Below are positions 51,636-61,510 of a stretch of DNA of 64,000 nt, in pieces (position 1 is the first letter of the stretch; each line of letters opens with the position of its first letter). A model generated the notes under the pieces. It was not told the origin of the DNA. It made no database searches and worked only from the letters and a program-made list of their open reading frames with translations. The position numbers and the translations under genes were made by a program. The stretch spans positions 4,836,001 through 4,900,000 of the forward strand of contig NZ_CP115669.1 in NCBI RefSeq assembly GCF_029203285.1, written 5' to 3'. Source of the stretch: Pseudomonas sp. PSE14 (GTDB taxonomy: Bacteria > Pseudomonadota > Gammaproteobacteria > Pseudomonadales > Pseudomonadaceae).

Positions 51636-52061
51636 ATGGCTGGTGAAACCTCCCTGGCCGCGCTGCTGCGTGGCATGACCCCGGTACTCAACGACGGCGA
51701 GTACGTCTTCTGCACCCTGCCCGACGGCCGGATGCCCGCCGGCCTGCAGCCACTGGGCAGCTTCCGCGAGCGCGAAGGGCTGACACTGATCCTGTCGCGC
51801 GCCGAGGCCGAGAAGGCCGGGCTGGGCTTTGACTACGTCGCCGCCTGGCTGACCCTGGAAGTGCATTCCGCACTGCAGGCCGTCGGCCTCACCGCCGCCG
51901 TGGCGACCGCCCTGGCGAAGGCCGGGATCAGCTGCAACGTGATCGCCGCCTGGTACCACGACCACCTGTTCGTCGCCCACGCCGACGGCCCGCGCGCGCT
52001 GGACGTGCTGCGCGCCCTCGCCGCCAATCCCCCCGCTGTCGATAAAAAAGAAGAGGTCTGA
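51636..52061 (+). CDS. ACT-domain (CASTOR/DUF2241-like) protein
   Basis: A 141-residue protein with an N-terminal GETSLAALLRGMTPVLNDGEYVFCTLP segment and a C-terminal ACT-type part (VHSALQAVGLTAAVATALAKAGISCNVIAAWYHDHLFV) like the amino-acid-binding domains of DUF2241/CASTOR proteins. It probably binds an amino acid, perhaps to adjust ArgP/ArgO function. The start is ambiguous between 51624 and 51636; neither has a strong ribosome site. It is followed four bases later by argO. Confidence 0.82.
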   Translation: MAGETSLAALLRGMTPVLNDGEYVFCTLPDGRMPAGLQPLGSFREREGLTLILSRAEAEKAGLGFDYVAAWLTLEVHSALQAVGLTAAVATALAKAGISCNVIAAWYHDHLFVAHADGPRALDVLRALAANPPAVDKKEEV

Positions 52062-52065
52062 CGCC

Positions 52066-52668
52066 ATGTGGCAGAGCTACCTGAACGGCCTGCTGGTCGC
52101 CGCCGGCCTGATCATCGCCATCGGCGCGCAGAACGCCTTCGTCCTCGCCCAGAGCCTGCGCCGCGAACACCACCTGTCGGTGGCGGCACTGTGCGTGCTG
52201 TGCGACGCCATCCTGGTCAGCGCCGGGGTGTTCGGCCTGGCCAAGGTCCTCGCCGAGAATCCCACGCTGCTGGCCATCGCCCGCTGGGGCGGCGTCGCCT
52301 TTCTGACCTGGTATGGCGTGAAGGCGCTGCGCCGGGCCATCTCGCCCGAAGCCATGGCCGACGCCGGAGAGACCGGCCCGCGCTCACGCCGTACCGTGCT
52401 GATGGCAGCGCTGGCGGTGACGCTGCTCAACCCTCATGTCTACCTCGACACCGTGCTGCTGATCGGCTCCCTCGGCGCCCAGCAGGCGGCGCCCGGTGCC
52501 TACGCCATGGGCGCGGCCAGCGCCTCGCTGCTGTGGTTCTTCACCCTGGCCCTGGGCGCCGCCTGGCTCGCTCCCTGGCTGGCGAGGCCGACCACCTGGC
52601 GCCTGGTGGACCTGATGGTGGCGGTGATGATGCTGGGCATGGCGGCGCAGCTGGTATTCGCCCGCTGA
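52066..52668 (+). CDS. argO: arginine/lysine exporter ArgO (LysE family)
   Basis: A 200-residue LysE-type amino acid exporter with about six hydrophobic segments. The N-terminal GLLVAAGLIIAIGAQNAFVLAQ segment contains the family GAQNAF motif, and NPHVYLDTVLLIG near residue 124 is the second signature. It exports arginine and related basic amino acids. It starts four bases after the ACT gene with GAGG upstream, and divergent argP is its expected activator. Confidence 0.9.
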   Translation: MWQSYLNGLLVAAGLIIAIGAQNAFVLAQSLRREHHLSVAALCVLCDAILVSAGVFGLAKVLAENPTLLAIARWGGVAFLTWYGVKALRRAISPEAMADAGETGPRSRRTVLMAALAVTLLNPHVYLDTVLLIGSLGAQQAAPGAYAMGAASASLLWFFTLALGAAWLAPWLARPTTWRLVDLMVAVMMLGMAAQLVFAR

Positions 52669-52773
52669 CGATAAAAAGTCCGAACGACGATCCGTCATCC
52701 CGGTCGGAGCATAGTGAGAAGCGCGCACCGGCGCGGCCTCTGCCGCATGGCCTTTGACCCTACAGATGCTGCG

Positions 52774-52802
52774 TGGATATGCCACAGGTCGGGTGCTATG
52801 AT
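52774..52802 (+). promoter_or_regulatory. predicted promoter of sodB
   Basis: TGGATA (52774-52779), a 17-base spacer and an extended -10 TGCTATGAT (TATGAT at 52797-52802) lie about 180 bases before sodB. The 311-base gap otherwise shows no gene or repeat. Confidence 0.45.
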
Positions 52803-52979
52803 CCGACCTTCGCGGCGCCGGCGGGCTCAGCCCTCCGGACGCAACTGGCGCGCTGTCCTGGTCCCTTGCGGACGCATTGCAGCTACGCCCGGATGCCGCG
52901 ACCCATACTTCAACCGGCCCCGTGTACCGGTCGCGCGTTCGCCGCGCTAGCCCAGACTGAGTGAGATAGGAGAGACACC

Positions 52980-53561
52980 ATGGCTTTCGAATTGCCGCCG
53001 CTGCCTTACGCGAAGAATGCCCTTGAGCCGCACATTTCCGCGGAAACCCTGGAATACCACCACGACAAGCACCACAACACCTACGTCGTGAACCTGAACA
53101 ACCTGGTTCCGGGCACCGAGTTCGAAGGCAAGAGCCTGGAAGACATCGTCAAGACCTCTTCGGGCGGCATCTTCAACAACGCAGCCCAGGTGTGGAACCA
53201 CACCTTCTACTGGAACTGCCTGAGCCCCAACGGCGGTGGCCAGCCCACCGGCGCCCTGGCTGACGCCATCAACGCTGCCTTCGGTTCCTTCGACAAGTTC
53301 AAGGAAGAGTTCAGCAAGACCTCCATCGGCACCTTCGGCTCCGGCTGGGGCTGGCTGGTGAAGAAGGCCGACGGCTCCCTGGCCCTGGCCAGCACCATCG
53401 GCGCCGGCTGCCCGCTGACCAGCGGCGACACCCCGCTGCTGACCTGCGACGTGTGGGAACACGCCTACTACATCGACTACCGCAACCTGCGTCCGAAGTA
53501 CGTGGAAGCGTTCTGGAACCTGGTGAACTGGGACTTCGTAGCGAAGAACTTCGCTGCCTGA
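52980..53561 (+). CDS. sodB: superoxide dismutase [Fe], SodB
   Basis: SodB converts superoxide to oxygen and hydrogen peroxide. The 193-residue protein has the iron ligands His27, His74, Asp157 and His161 and the family motif DVWEHAYY. Sequence features near the ligands (NHTFYWNCL and GSGWGWL) fit the iron rather than the manganese enzyme, although cambialistic use is possible. The ATG has AGGAGAG upstream. A terminator follows 21 bases after the stop. In pseudomonads sodB is expressed under iron sufficiency. Confidence 0.96.
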   Translation: MAFELPPLPYAKNALEPHISAETLEYHHDKHHNTYVVNLNNLVPGTEFEGKSLEDIVKTSSGGIFNNAAQVWNHTFYWNCLSPNGGGQPTGALADAINAAFGSFDKFKEEFSKTSIGTFGSGWGWLVKKADGSLALASTIGAGCPLTSGDTPLLTCDVWEHAYYIDYRNLRPKYVEAFWNLVNWDFVAKNFAA

Positions 53562-53582
53562 TTCCCCCCAGCGTGACCCTGG

Positions 53583-53605
53583 AAACCCGGCCTTGTGCCG
53601 GGTTT
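53583..53605 (+). terminator. Rho-independent terminator of sodB
   Basis: Perfect 9-bp stem AAACCCGGC (53583-53591) with GCCGGGTTT (53597-53605), loop CTTGT, followed by TCTTCGTTCT. Confidence 0.85.
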
Positions 53606-53682
53606 CTTCGTTCTGTGCGCGCAAGAGCGGCGGGTCGGCTAACCTGAAAAGTCTAGGCTGTCAAAAATGCAACGATGGCCCT

Positions 53683-53711
53683 TTGACGCCATAGCGCCAA
53701 TTGCCAATACT
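53683..53711 (+). promoter_or_regulatory. possible promoter of bifA
   Basis: TTGACG (53683-53688), 17 bases, then AATACT (53706-53711; 4 of 6 matches). A transcript starting near 53718 would exclude the upstream in-frame ATG at 53667 and support the start at 53736. Confidence 0.4.
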
Positions 53712-53735
53712 CAGACCAGTATTTCGCCCCAGGCG

Positions 53736-55835
53736 ATGAACAAGGAAAGCCCCTTGAAACTGGACCCCCGGCACAGCCTCTCCCTCAAGCTGCTGCGAAT
53801 GGTGTTACTCGCGGCCCTCGTGGTCGGGGTTGTGCTCAGCTGTGCCCAGATCGTTTTCGATGCACACAAGGCCCGGCAAGCCGTATACAACGACGCCCAG
53901 CGCATCCTGGCGATGGTCCGCGACCCCTCCACCCAGGCGGTCTACAGCCTGGACCGCGACATGGCGATGCAGGTCCTCGAAGGGCTGTTCCAGCACGAGG
54001 CCGTGCGCTATGCCGCCATCGGCCATCCCGACGAGCCCATGCTGGCGGAGAAATCCCGCCCGCTGCTGGAATCCCCCACCCGCTGGCTGACCGACCCGAT
54101 CCTGGGCGCCGAGCAGAACTACGCCATCCGCCTGGCCGGCCGCGGCGGCTCCAACGAATACTACGGCGACCTGAAGATCACCCTCGACACCGCGCCCTAC
54201 GGTGAGGACTTCGTCACCACCTCGGGGATCATCTTCCTCTCCGGCCTGCTGCGCGCCCTGGCCATGGGCCTGGTGCTGTTCATGGTCTACCAGTGGATGC
54301 TGACCAAGCCACTGTCGAAGATCATCGAGCACCTCGCCGCGATCAACCCCGACCGCCCCAGCCAGCACAAGCTGCCGATGCCCCACGGCCACGAAACGGA
54401 CGAACTGGGCCTGTGGGTCAACACCGCCAACCAGTTGCTCGCCTCCATCGAGCGCAACGGACATCTGCGCCGCGAGGCCGAAGACAGCCTGCTGCGCATC
54501 TCCCAGTACGACTTCCTCACCGGCCTGCCCAACCGAAAGCTGCTGCAGCAGCGCCTGGACCAGATTCTCGAGAGCGCCTCGCGCCAGCAGCGGCGCGTCG
54601 CTGTGCTGTGCCTTGGGCTGGATGACTTCAAGGGCATCAACGAGCAGTACAGCTACCAGTTCGGCGACCAGTTGCTGATCGCCCTCTCCGACCGCCTGCG
54701 CACCCGCAGCGCGCACCTGGGCGCCCTGGCGCGGCTGGGCGGCGACCAGTTCGCCCTGGTCCAGGCCGACATCGAACAGCCCTACGAAGCCGCCGAGCTG
54801 GCCCAGCAGATCCTCGACGACCTGGAAGCCCCCTTCGAGCTGGACCAGCACCTGGTGCACCTGCGCGCCACCATCGGCATCACCCTGTTCCCCGAGGACG
54901 GCGAGACCACCGAGAAGCTGCTGCAGAAGGCCGAGCAGACCATGACCCTGGCCAAGAGCCGCTCGCGCAACCGCTACCAGTTCTACATCGCCAGCGTCGA
55001 CAGCGAGATGCGCCGCCGCCGCGAACTGGAGAAGGACCTGCGCGACGCCCTCGCGCGCAACGAGCTGCACCTGGTCTACCAGCCGCAGGTGGACTACCGC
55101 GATCACCGCGTGGTCGGCGTCGAAGCGCTGCTGCGCTGGCAGCACCCAGCCCAGGGCTGGGTGGCGCCGGACCTGTTCATTCCCCTGGCGGAGCAGAACG
55201 GCAGCATCTTCAGCATCGGCGAATGGGTGCTCGACCAGGCCTGCCGGCAACTGCGCGAATGGCACGACCAGGGTTTCGACGACCTGCGCCTGGCGGTCAA
55301 CCTGTCCACCGTGCAACTGCGCCACAACGCCCTGCCGCGGGTGGTCAGCAACCTGTTGCAGATGCACCGCCTGCCACCGCGCTCGCTGGAGCTGGAGATC
55401 ACCGAGACCGGCCTGATGGAGGACATCTCCACCGCCGCCCAGCACCTGCTCAGCCTGCGCCGCGCCGGCGCCCTGATCGCCATCGACGACTTCGGCACCG
55501 GCTACTCCTCACTGAGCTACCTGAAGAGCCTGCCGCTGGACAAGATCAAGATCGACAAGAGCTTCGTCCAGGACCTGCTGCTGGACGACGACGACGCCAC
55601 CATCGTTCGCGCCATCATCCAGCTGGGCAAGAGCCTGGGCATGCAGGTAATCGCCGAGGGCGTGGAGACGGTCGAGCAGGAGACCTACATCATCGCCCAG
55701 GGCTGCCACGAGGGTCAGGGCTACCTGTACAGCAAGCCGCTGCCGGCGCGCGAACTGACCCTCTACCTCAAGCAGGCCAGGCGCCTGGCCGAAGTGGCCG
55801 GCGGCGGTTCGAACGGCTCGGTCGAGCGGCACTGA
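53736..55835 (+). CDS. bifA: BifA, membrane cyclic-di-GMP phosphodiesterase
   Basis: BifA degrades cyclic-di-GMP and thereby promotes swarming and biofilm dispersal. The 699-residue protein has two membrane helices (about residues 18-40 and 168-190) around a periplasmic sensor region, a degenerate GGDEF domain with GGDQF at 335-339 (no cyclase activity expected), and a complete EAL domain with E463-A464-L465 in VEALLRW, DDFGTGYSSL, KIDKSFV and AEGVET motifs. The same window encodes the opposing enzyme SadC. The position after sodB matches PA4367. The start at 53736 has only a weak ribosome site. Confidence 0.93.
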   Translation: MNKESPLKLDPRHSLSLKLLRMVLLAALVVGVVLSCAQIVFDAHKARQAVYNDAQRILAMVRDPSTQAVYSLDRDMAMQVLEGLFQHEAVRYAAIGHPDEPMLAEKSRPLLESPTRWLTDPILGAEQNYAIRLAGRGGSNEYYGDLKITLDTAPYGEDFVTTSGIIFLSGLLRALAMGLVLFMVYQWMLTKPLSKIIEHLAAINPDRPSQHKLPMPHGHETDELGLWVNTANQLLASIERNGHLRREAEDSLLRISQYDFLTGLPNRKLLQQRLDQILESASRQQRRVAVLCLGLDDFKGINEQYSYQFGDQLLIALSDRLRTRSAHLGALARLGGDQFALVQADIEQPYEAAELAQQILDDLEAPFELDQHLVHLRATIGITLFPEDGETTEKLLQKAEQTMTLAKSRSRNRYQFYIASVDSEMRRRRELEKDLRDALARNELHLVYQPQVDYRDHRVVGVEALLRWQHPAQGWVAPDLFIPLAEQNGSIFSIGEWVLDQACRQLREWHDQGFDDLRLAVNLSTVQLRHNALPRVVSNLLQMHRLPPRSLELEITETGLMEDISTAAQHLLSLRRAGALIAIDDFGTGYSSLSYLKSLPLDKIKIDKSFVQDLLLDDDDATIVRAIIQLGKSLGMQVIAEGVETVEQETYIIAQGCHEGQGYLYSKPLPARELTLYLKQARRLAEVAGGGSNGSVERH

Positions 55836-55841
55836 CATGCC

Positions 55842-55970
55842 GTAGGGCGTACAACCGTTCGCGGTTGTACGCTGTTACACCTCACTCCATCGGCTGGCTC
55901 CCAGGCCGAGTTCGGAGTGTCCGGAGATCAAGGCCAAGCGGCGTATAACGCGGTGCGTTATACGCCCTAC
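55842..55970 (+). repeat. composite palindromic (MITE-like) element, full copy
   Basis: GTAGGGCGTACAACCG at the left and GCGTTATACGCCCTAC at the right end, 129 bp in all, with the shared core GAGTTCGGAG...GGAGATCAAGGCC. It begins six bases after the bifA stop codon and may serve as its transcription stop. No gene is seen in the remaining gap before icmP. Confidence 0.88.
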
Positions 55971-56132
55971 CCTCCTCGCGGCACTGGCGCGAAGCTGTTC
56001 GCGAGCAAGAACCAAGGGTCCCCCTCGCTCCTGCGAACAGCGAAAAGCCCCCGCAACGCGAGATCCACCGCCCTGCTGGCGACCTGCTGGCCACTCTCCG
56101 AGAAAGCTCGTTCGAACACTCTTTTCAAAAAT

Positions 56133-56151
56133 GCAAATCTTTCGCATTATG
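56133..56151 (+). promoter_or_regulatory. Fur-box-like site upstream of icmP
   Basis: GCAAATCTTTCGCATTATG matches the 19-base Fur consensus at 12 positions, including CATTAT in the right half. It ends 61 bases before the icmP start, in the expected promoter region. Confidence 0.55.
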
Positions 56152-56211
56152 TTGCCGTTTTTCTTGCGCAGTTCGATCTCGTGCGCCTCCTACACCTCAA
56201 AGGAACCCGTC

Positions 56212-57555
<1,344 letters not shown>

Positions 57556-57605
57556 TCCAGGCATTCCGGTGCTGCGGCTCCACGCCGCAGTGCCGGTCCG
57601 GTCCC

Positions 57606-57634
57606 GACAAAGCCCCGCAGTGCGGGGCTTTGTC
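57606..57634 (+). terminator. Rho-independent terminator of icmP
   Basis: Perfect 13-bp stem GACAAAGCCCCGC (57606-57618) with GCGGGGCTTTGTC (57622-57634), loop AGT, then ATTTTC. Because it precedes the di-heme gene, icmP may be separately or only partly co-transcribed with it. Confidence 0.88.
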
Positions 57635-57668
57635 ATTTTCGCAGCGGGCCAAGGTCGATTCTTAAATA

Positions 57669-57687
57669 CAAATTTCTCAGATTTGCA
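57669..57687 (-). promoter_or_regulatory. AT-rich site sharing TGCAAATCT with the icmP control region
   Basis: An AT-rich run contains CAAAT/ATTTG inverted arms (57669-57673 and 57681-57685), and on the minus strand TGCAAATCT (57687-57679), the same nine bases that begin the Fur-like site upstream of icmP. Match to the Fur consensus itself is poor (8 of 19), so regulation by Fur is only suggested. Confidence 0.35.
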
Positions 57688-57743
57688 TTTGGCTCCCCTG
57701 ATAAGATGGAGAGCTGCATTTTCAAGCCTTGGAACTGAAGTCG

Positions 57744-59165
57744 ATGCTCCACCGCCGCGCCGTTCTGCTCGTACCGATGCTTTGCGTCCTCGCCCTTGCC
57801 GCCTGCAAGCCGGAGACCTCCCGGCACGCCGTGGCCGAGCCGGGAGAAGCGCTTTCCGGCGGCGCCACCACGGTCGGCCAGAGCGACCGCAACGCCTACT
57901 CGATGCCCTCGGCCAACCTCACGCCGAGCCGCCGCCTGGACTTCAGCGTCGGCAACAGCTTCTTCCGCAACCCCTGGGTGATCGCCCCGTCCACCACCAC
58001 CGCGCGTGACGGCCTGGGCCCGCTGTTCAACACCAACGCCTGCCAGAACTGCCACATCAAGGACGGCCGCGGCCATCCGCCAGAGCCCAATGACGTCAAC
58101 GCCGTCTCCATGCTGGTGCGCCTGTCGATTCCGGCCGGCCCGGAAGATGCGCGCACGCTCAAGCGCCTGGGCGTGGTGCCCGAGCCGGTGTATGGCGGCC
58201 AACTGCAGGATTCGGCCATCCCCGGCGTGGCGCCCGAAGGCAAGGTACGGGTGGACTACGAGCCGGTGCCGGTGCGCTTCAAGGACGGCACCGTGGTCGA
58301 GCTGCGCAAGCCTACCCTGCGCATCAGCAATCTCGGCTATGGCCCGATGCAGGCCAACACCCAGTTCTCCGCACGCATCGCCCCGCCGATGATCGGCCTG
58401 GGCCTGCTCGAATCGATCCGCGAGGAGGACATCCTCGCCAACGCCGACCCGGACGACCGCAACGGCGACGGCATTCGTGGCCGCGCCAACCAGGTCTGGG
58501 ATGATGCGCGCCACGAGACCGTACTCGGCCGCTTCGGCTGGAAGGCCGGTCAGCCCAACGTCGCCCAGCAGAACGCCCACGCCTTCTCCGGCGACATGGG
58601 CCTGACCAGCGACCTGCTGCCCACCGACGACTGTACCGACGCCCAGGTCGACTGCCGCAACGCCATCGACGGCGGCAAGCCGGAAGTCAGCCAGCACATC
58701 TTCGACCAGGTCGCCTTCTATGCCCGCAACCTCGCGGTGCCGGCGCGGCGCAAGGTCGACGACCCGCAGGTGCTGACCGGCAAGGGCCTGTTCGTCGACA
58801 GCGGCTGCAGCAGCTGCCACACGCCGAAATTCACCACCGGCCCCAATGCCGCAGAACCCGAACTGGCCAACCAGGTCATCCGCCCCTACAGCGACTTGCT
58901 GCTGCATGACATGGGTGATGGACTCGCGGACAATCGCCCGGAATTTCTCGCCAGCGGACGCGACTGGCGCACGCCGCCGCTGTGGGGCATCGGCCTGACC
59001 GAGACGGTCAACGGCCATACCCAGTTCCTCCATGACGGCCGTGCCCGCAACCTGCTCGAAGCCGTGCTCTGGCACGGTGGCGAAGCCGAAGCGGCCAAGC
59101 AGCGCGTACTGACTTTCAACGCCGAGCAGCGCAATGCCCTGCTGGCGTTCCTGAACTCACTCTAA
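57744..59165 (+). CDS. di-heme c-type cytochrome lipoprotein (DUF1111, thiol oxidoreductase-like)
   Basis: A 473-residue lipoprotein: signal to LALAAC (Cys21), then a DUF1111 di-heme peroxidase-like fold with two heme-binding motifs CQNCH (C100, C103, H104) and CSSCH (C355, C358, H359). A DPDDRNGDGIRG segment near residue 235 resembles a calcium-binding loop. These proteins are annotated as thiol oxidoreductases without biochemical proof; presence between imelysin genes suggests a redox role in metal handling. The ATG at 57744 has GAAG upstream. The second imelysin gene follows 15 bases after the stop. Confidence 0.88.
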   Translation: MLHRRAVLLVPMLCVLALAACKPETSRHAVAEPGEALSGGATTVGQSDRNAYSMPSANLTPSRRLDFSVGNSFFRNPWVIAPSTTTARDGLGPLFNTNACQNCHIKDGRGHPPEPNDVNAVSMLVRLSIPAGPEDARTLKRLGVVPEPVYGGQLQDSAIPGVAPEGKVRVDYEPVPVRFKDGTVVELRKPTLRISNLGYGPMQANTQFSARIAPPMIGLGLLESIREEDILANADPDDRNGDGIRGRANQVWDDARHETVLGRFGWKAGQPNVAQQNAHAFSGDMGLTSDLLPTDDCTDAQVDCRNAIDGGKPEVSQHIFDQVAFYARNLAVPARRKVDDPQVLTGKGLFVDSGCSSCHTPKFTTGPNAAEPELANQVIRPYSDLLLHDMGDGLADNRPEFLASGRDWRTPPLWGIGLTETVNGHTQFLHDGRARNLLEAVLWHGGEAEAAKQRVLTFNAEQRNALLAFLNSL

Positions 59166-59180
59166 GGAGCCGAGCCCACC

Positions 59181-60242
59181 ATGTTCCGCCCCCGTCTACT
59201 GATCACCAGCCTCGCCATCGCGCTGGGTGCCTGCTCGCCCACCGACCCGCAGGCCACCACCAGCGCCACGCTGGCCCAACAGGTGATCCTGCCGACCTAC
59301 AGCCGCTGGGTGGACGCCGACCGCGCCCTGGCCGCCAGCGCCCTGGCCTACTGCCAGGGCAAGGAAGACCTGGCCAAAGCCCGCGCCGACTACATGGCCG
59401 CGCAAAAGGCCTGGGCCGAGCTGCAGCCGCTGCTGGTCGGCCCGCTGGCCGAGGGCAACCGCGCCTGGCAGGTGCAATTCTGGCCGGACAAGAAGAACCT
59501 GGTCGCCCGCCAGGTCGAGCAGTTGCTGGGCAGCGGCAACCCGATCACCCCGGCGACCCTGGATAAATCCAGCGTCGTGGTGCAAGGCCTGACCGCCTAC
59601 GAATACATCCTCTTCGACGCCAGGATCGACTTGGCCAACGCCGAGACCAAGGCGCGCTACTGCCCGCTGCTGGAAGCCATCGGCACGCACCAACAGGCCC
59701 TGGCGGAAGGCATCCTGGCGCAGTGGAAGCAGGACGGCGGCATGCTCGCCCAACTCTCCAAGTTCCCCAACGACCGTTACGCCGATGCCCACGAGGCCAT
59801 CGCCGAACTGCTGCGCGTGCAGGTCACCGCACTGGACATGCTGAAGAAGAAACTCGGCACCCCGCTGGGCCGCCAGAGCAAGGGCATCCCGCAGCCGTTC
59901 CAGGCCGAGGGCTGGCGCAGCGACGCCTCCCTGGCAAGCCTGGATGCCAGCCTGACCGGCGCCCAGGCGCTGTGGAACGGCACCGACAACAAGGGCCTGC
60001 GCGCCCTGCTGCCGGCCGAGCAGAAAGAGCTGGCGGGCAAGATCGACGCCGCCTACGCCGACACCCACGGCAAGCTGAAGGCGATCGACAAGCCGCTCAG
60101 CGACCTGCTCAAGGACGAAGCCGGCCTCAAGCAGCTGAACGAGTTGTACGACAGCCTCAATGCCGTCCACCGCCTGCATGAGAGCGACCTCGCGAAGGCC
60201 CTGGGCGTGCAACTCGGCTTCAACGCCAACGACGGCGATTGA
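59181..60242 (+). CDS. second imelysin-family lipoprotein, lacking the metal-site histidine
   Basis: A 353-residue lipoprotein: signal MFRPRLLITSLAIALGAC (lipobox LGAC). The mature protein is an imelysin-like helical bundle, with GLTAYEYILFD (residues 136-146) aligned to the GYHAIEFLLWG motif of IcmP. Glu141 is kept but the metal-binding His is replaced by Thr138, so metal binding may differ or be lost. It is co-transcribed with the di-heme protein and followed by a DUF1513 gene. Confidence 0.87.
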   Translation: MFRPRLLITSLAIALGACSPTDPQATTSATLAQQVILPTYSRWVDADRALAASALAYCQGKEDLAKARADYMAAQKAWAELQPLLVGPLAEGNRAWQVQFWPDKKNLVARQVEQLLGSGNPITPATLDKSSVVVQGLTAYEYILFDARIDLANAETKARYCPLLEAIGTHQQALAEGILAQWKQDGGMLAQLSKFPNDRYADAHEAIAELLRVQVTALDMLKKKLGTPLGRQSKGIPQPFQAEGWRSDASLASLDASLTGAQALWNGTDNKGLRALLPAEQKELAGKIDAAYADTHGKLKAIDKPLSDLLKDEAGLKQLNELYDSLNAVHRLHESDLAKALGVQLGFNANDGD

Positions 60243-60293
60243 TCGGCTGCGCGTCGGCCAGATCAAGGCGAATGAATGAAAGAGGTGAACGCC

Positions 60294-61388
60294 ATGTTGC
60301 GACGTCACGTGCTCGGCCTGGGCAGCCTGCTGCTCGGCGCCCTGACCTTCGGCGGCTGGACGCTGTCACGCAAGGGCAAGGAGCCCCTGCTGCTGTCCGC
60401 CCGTGACGACGCGGATGGCAAGCATTACGCGGTGGGCTATCGCCTGGATGGCAGCCGCGTGTTCGCCACGCAGGTGGGGCTGCGCTGCCACGACATCGTC
60501 CAGCATCCCAGCCTGCCGCTGGCGCTGTTCGTCGCCCGCCGGCCGGGCCGACAGAGCTACCTGATCCATCTGGACGACGGCCGCCTGCTGCAGACTCTCG
60601 ACTCCCAAGCCGACCGCCACTTCTACGGCCACGGCGTCTGGCACAAGGACGGCGAGTGGCTCTACGCCACCGAGAACGACACCACCGATCCGGGCCGTGG
60701 CATGCTCGGCGTGTACCGTTTCGACGGCGAGCGCCTCACGCACACCGGCGAAGTCTCCACCCACGGTCTCGGCCCGCACCAGGTGTCCTGGATGCCCGAC
60801 GGTGAAACCCTGGTGGTGGCCAACGGCGGCATCCGCACCGAAGCCGAAAGCCGCGTGGAGATGAACCTCGACGCCATGGAACCGAGCCTGGTGCTGATGC
60901 GCCGCGATGGCTCGCTGATCTCCAAGGAAACCCTGGCGCAGCAGATGAACAGCGTGCGCCACTTGGCCATCGCCGCCGACGGCACCATCGTCGCCGGCCA
61001 GCAGTACATGGGCGACAGCCATGACCACGCCGACCTTCTCGCCATCAAGCGCCCCGGCGAGGCCTTCCAGCCCTTCCCGCTGAACGACGAACAACGCCTG
61101 GCGATGACCCAGTACACCGCCAGCGTCGCCATCCACAGCGACCTGCGACTGGTAGCGCTGACCGCACCGCGCGGCAACCGCTTCTTCATCTGGGACCTGG
61201 ATACCGGCGAAGTACGGCTGGATGCGCCGCTGCCCGATTGCGCCGGCGTCGGCGCAGTGAAGGACGGCTTCGTCGTCACCTCCGGGCAAGGCCGCTGCCG
61301 AGTCTATGACTGCCGTGGCGAGCGCATCGCCGGCACCCCGCTGGAACTGCCGCCCGCATTCTGGGACAACCACCTGCACCTGGCCTGA
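60294..61388 (+). CDS. DUF1513-family exported protein
   Basis: A 364-residue protein with an N-terminal twin-arginine-like signal (LRRHVLGLGSLLLGALTFGG) and a seven-bladed beta-propeller-like pattern of repeats (for example VATQVGLRCHDIVQHP and STHGLGPHQVSWMPDGETLVVANGG, with WDNHL near the end). DUF1513 proteins have no assigned function and usually accompany imelysin and DUF1111 genes. The ATG at 60294 is preferred because GAGGTG lies eight bases upstream; an ATG at 60276 is also in frame. Confidence 0.85.
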   Translation: MLRRHVLGLGSLLLGALTFGGWTLSRKGKEPLLLSARDDADGKHYAVGYRLDGSRVFATQVGLRCHDIVQHPSLPLALFVARRPGRQSYLIHLDDGRLLQTLDSQADRHFYGHGVWHKDGEWLYATENDTTDPGRGMLGVYRFDGERLTHTGEVSTHGLGPHQVSWMPDGETLVVANGGIRTEAESRVEMNLDAMEPSLVLMRRDGSLISKETLAQQMNSVRHLAIAADGTIVAGQQYMGDSHDHADLLAIKRPGEAFQPFPLNDEQRLAMTQYTASVAIHSDLRLVALTAPRGNRFFIWDLDTGEVRLDAPLPDCAGVGAVKDGFVVTSGQGRCRVYDCRGERIAGTPLELPPAFWDNHLHLA

Positions 61389-61510
61389 GCGCCCGTCCCA
61401 GACGCTCCGCCGCACGATCACCATTCGTCTGCCCGCGCTAAGGAAGGCACGGGCGTTGCCGATTCAAGGGACTGACCGATATCCCTTTGCGTCCCAAGAG
61501 GCGTTCCACC

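Noticed and set aside
52669..52979. Possible small gene or sRNA between argO and sodB
   Set aside because: No frame with a ribosome site and no terminator-like hairpin; only a likely sodB promoter is supported.
53667..53735. Upstream in-frame ATG for bifA
   Set aside because: A plausible promoter (TTGACG, AATACT) lies between it and the chosen start, and the extra 23 residues are unlike BifA.
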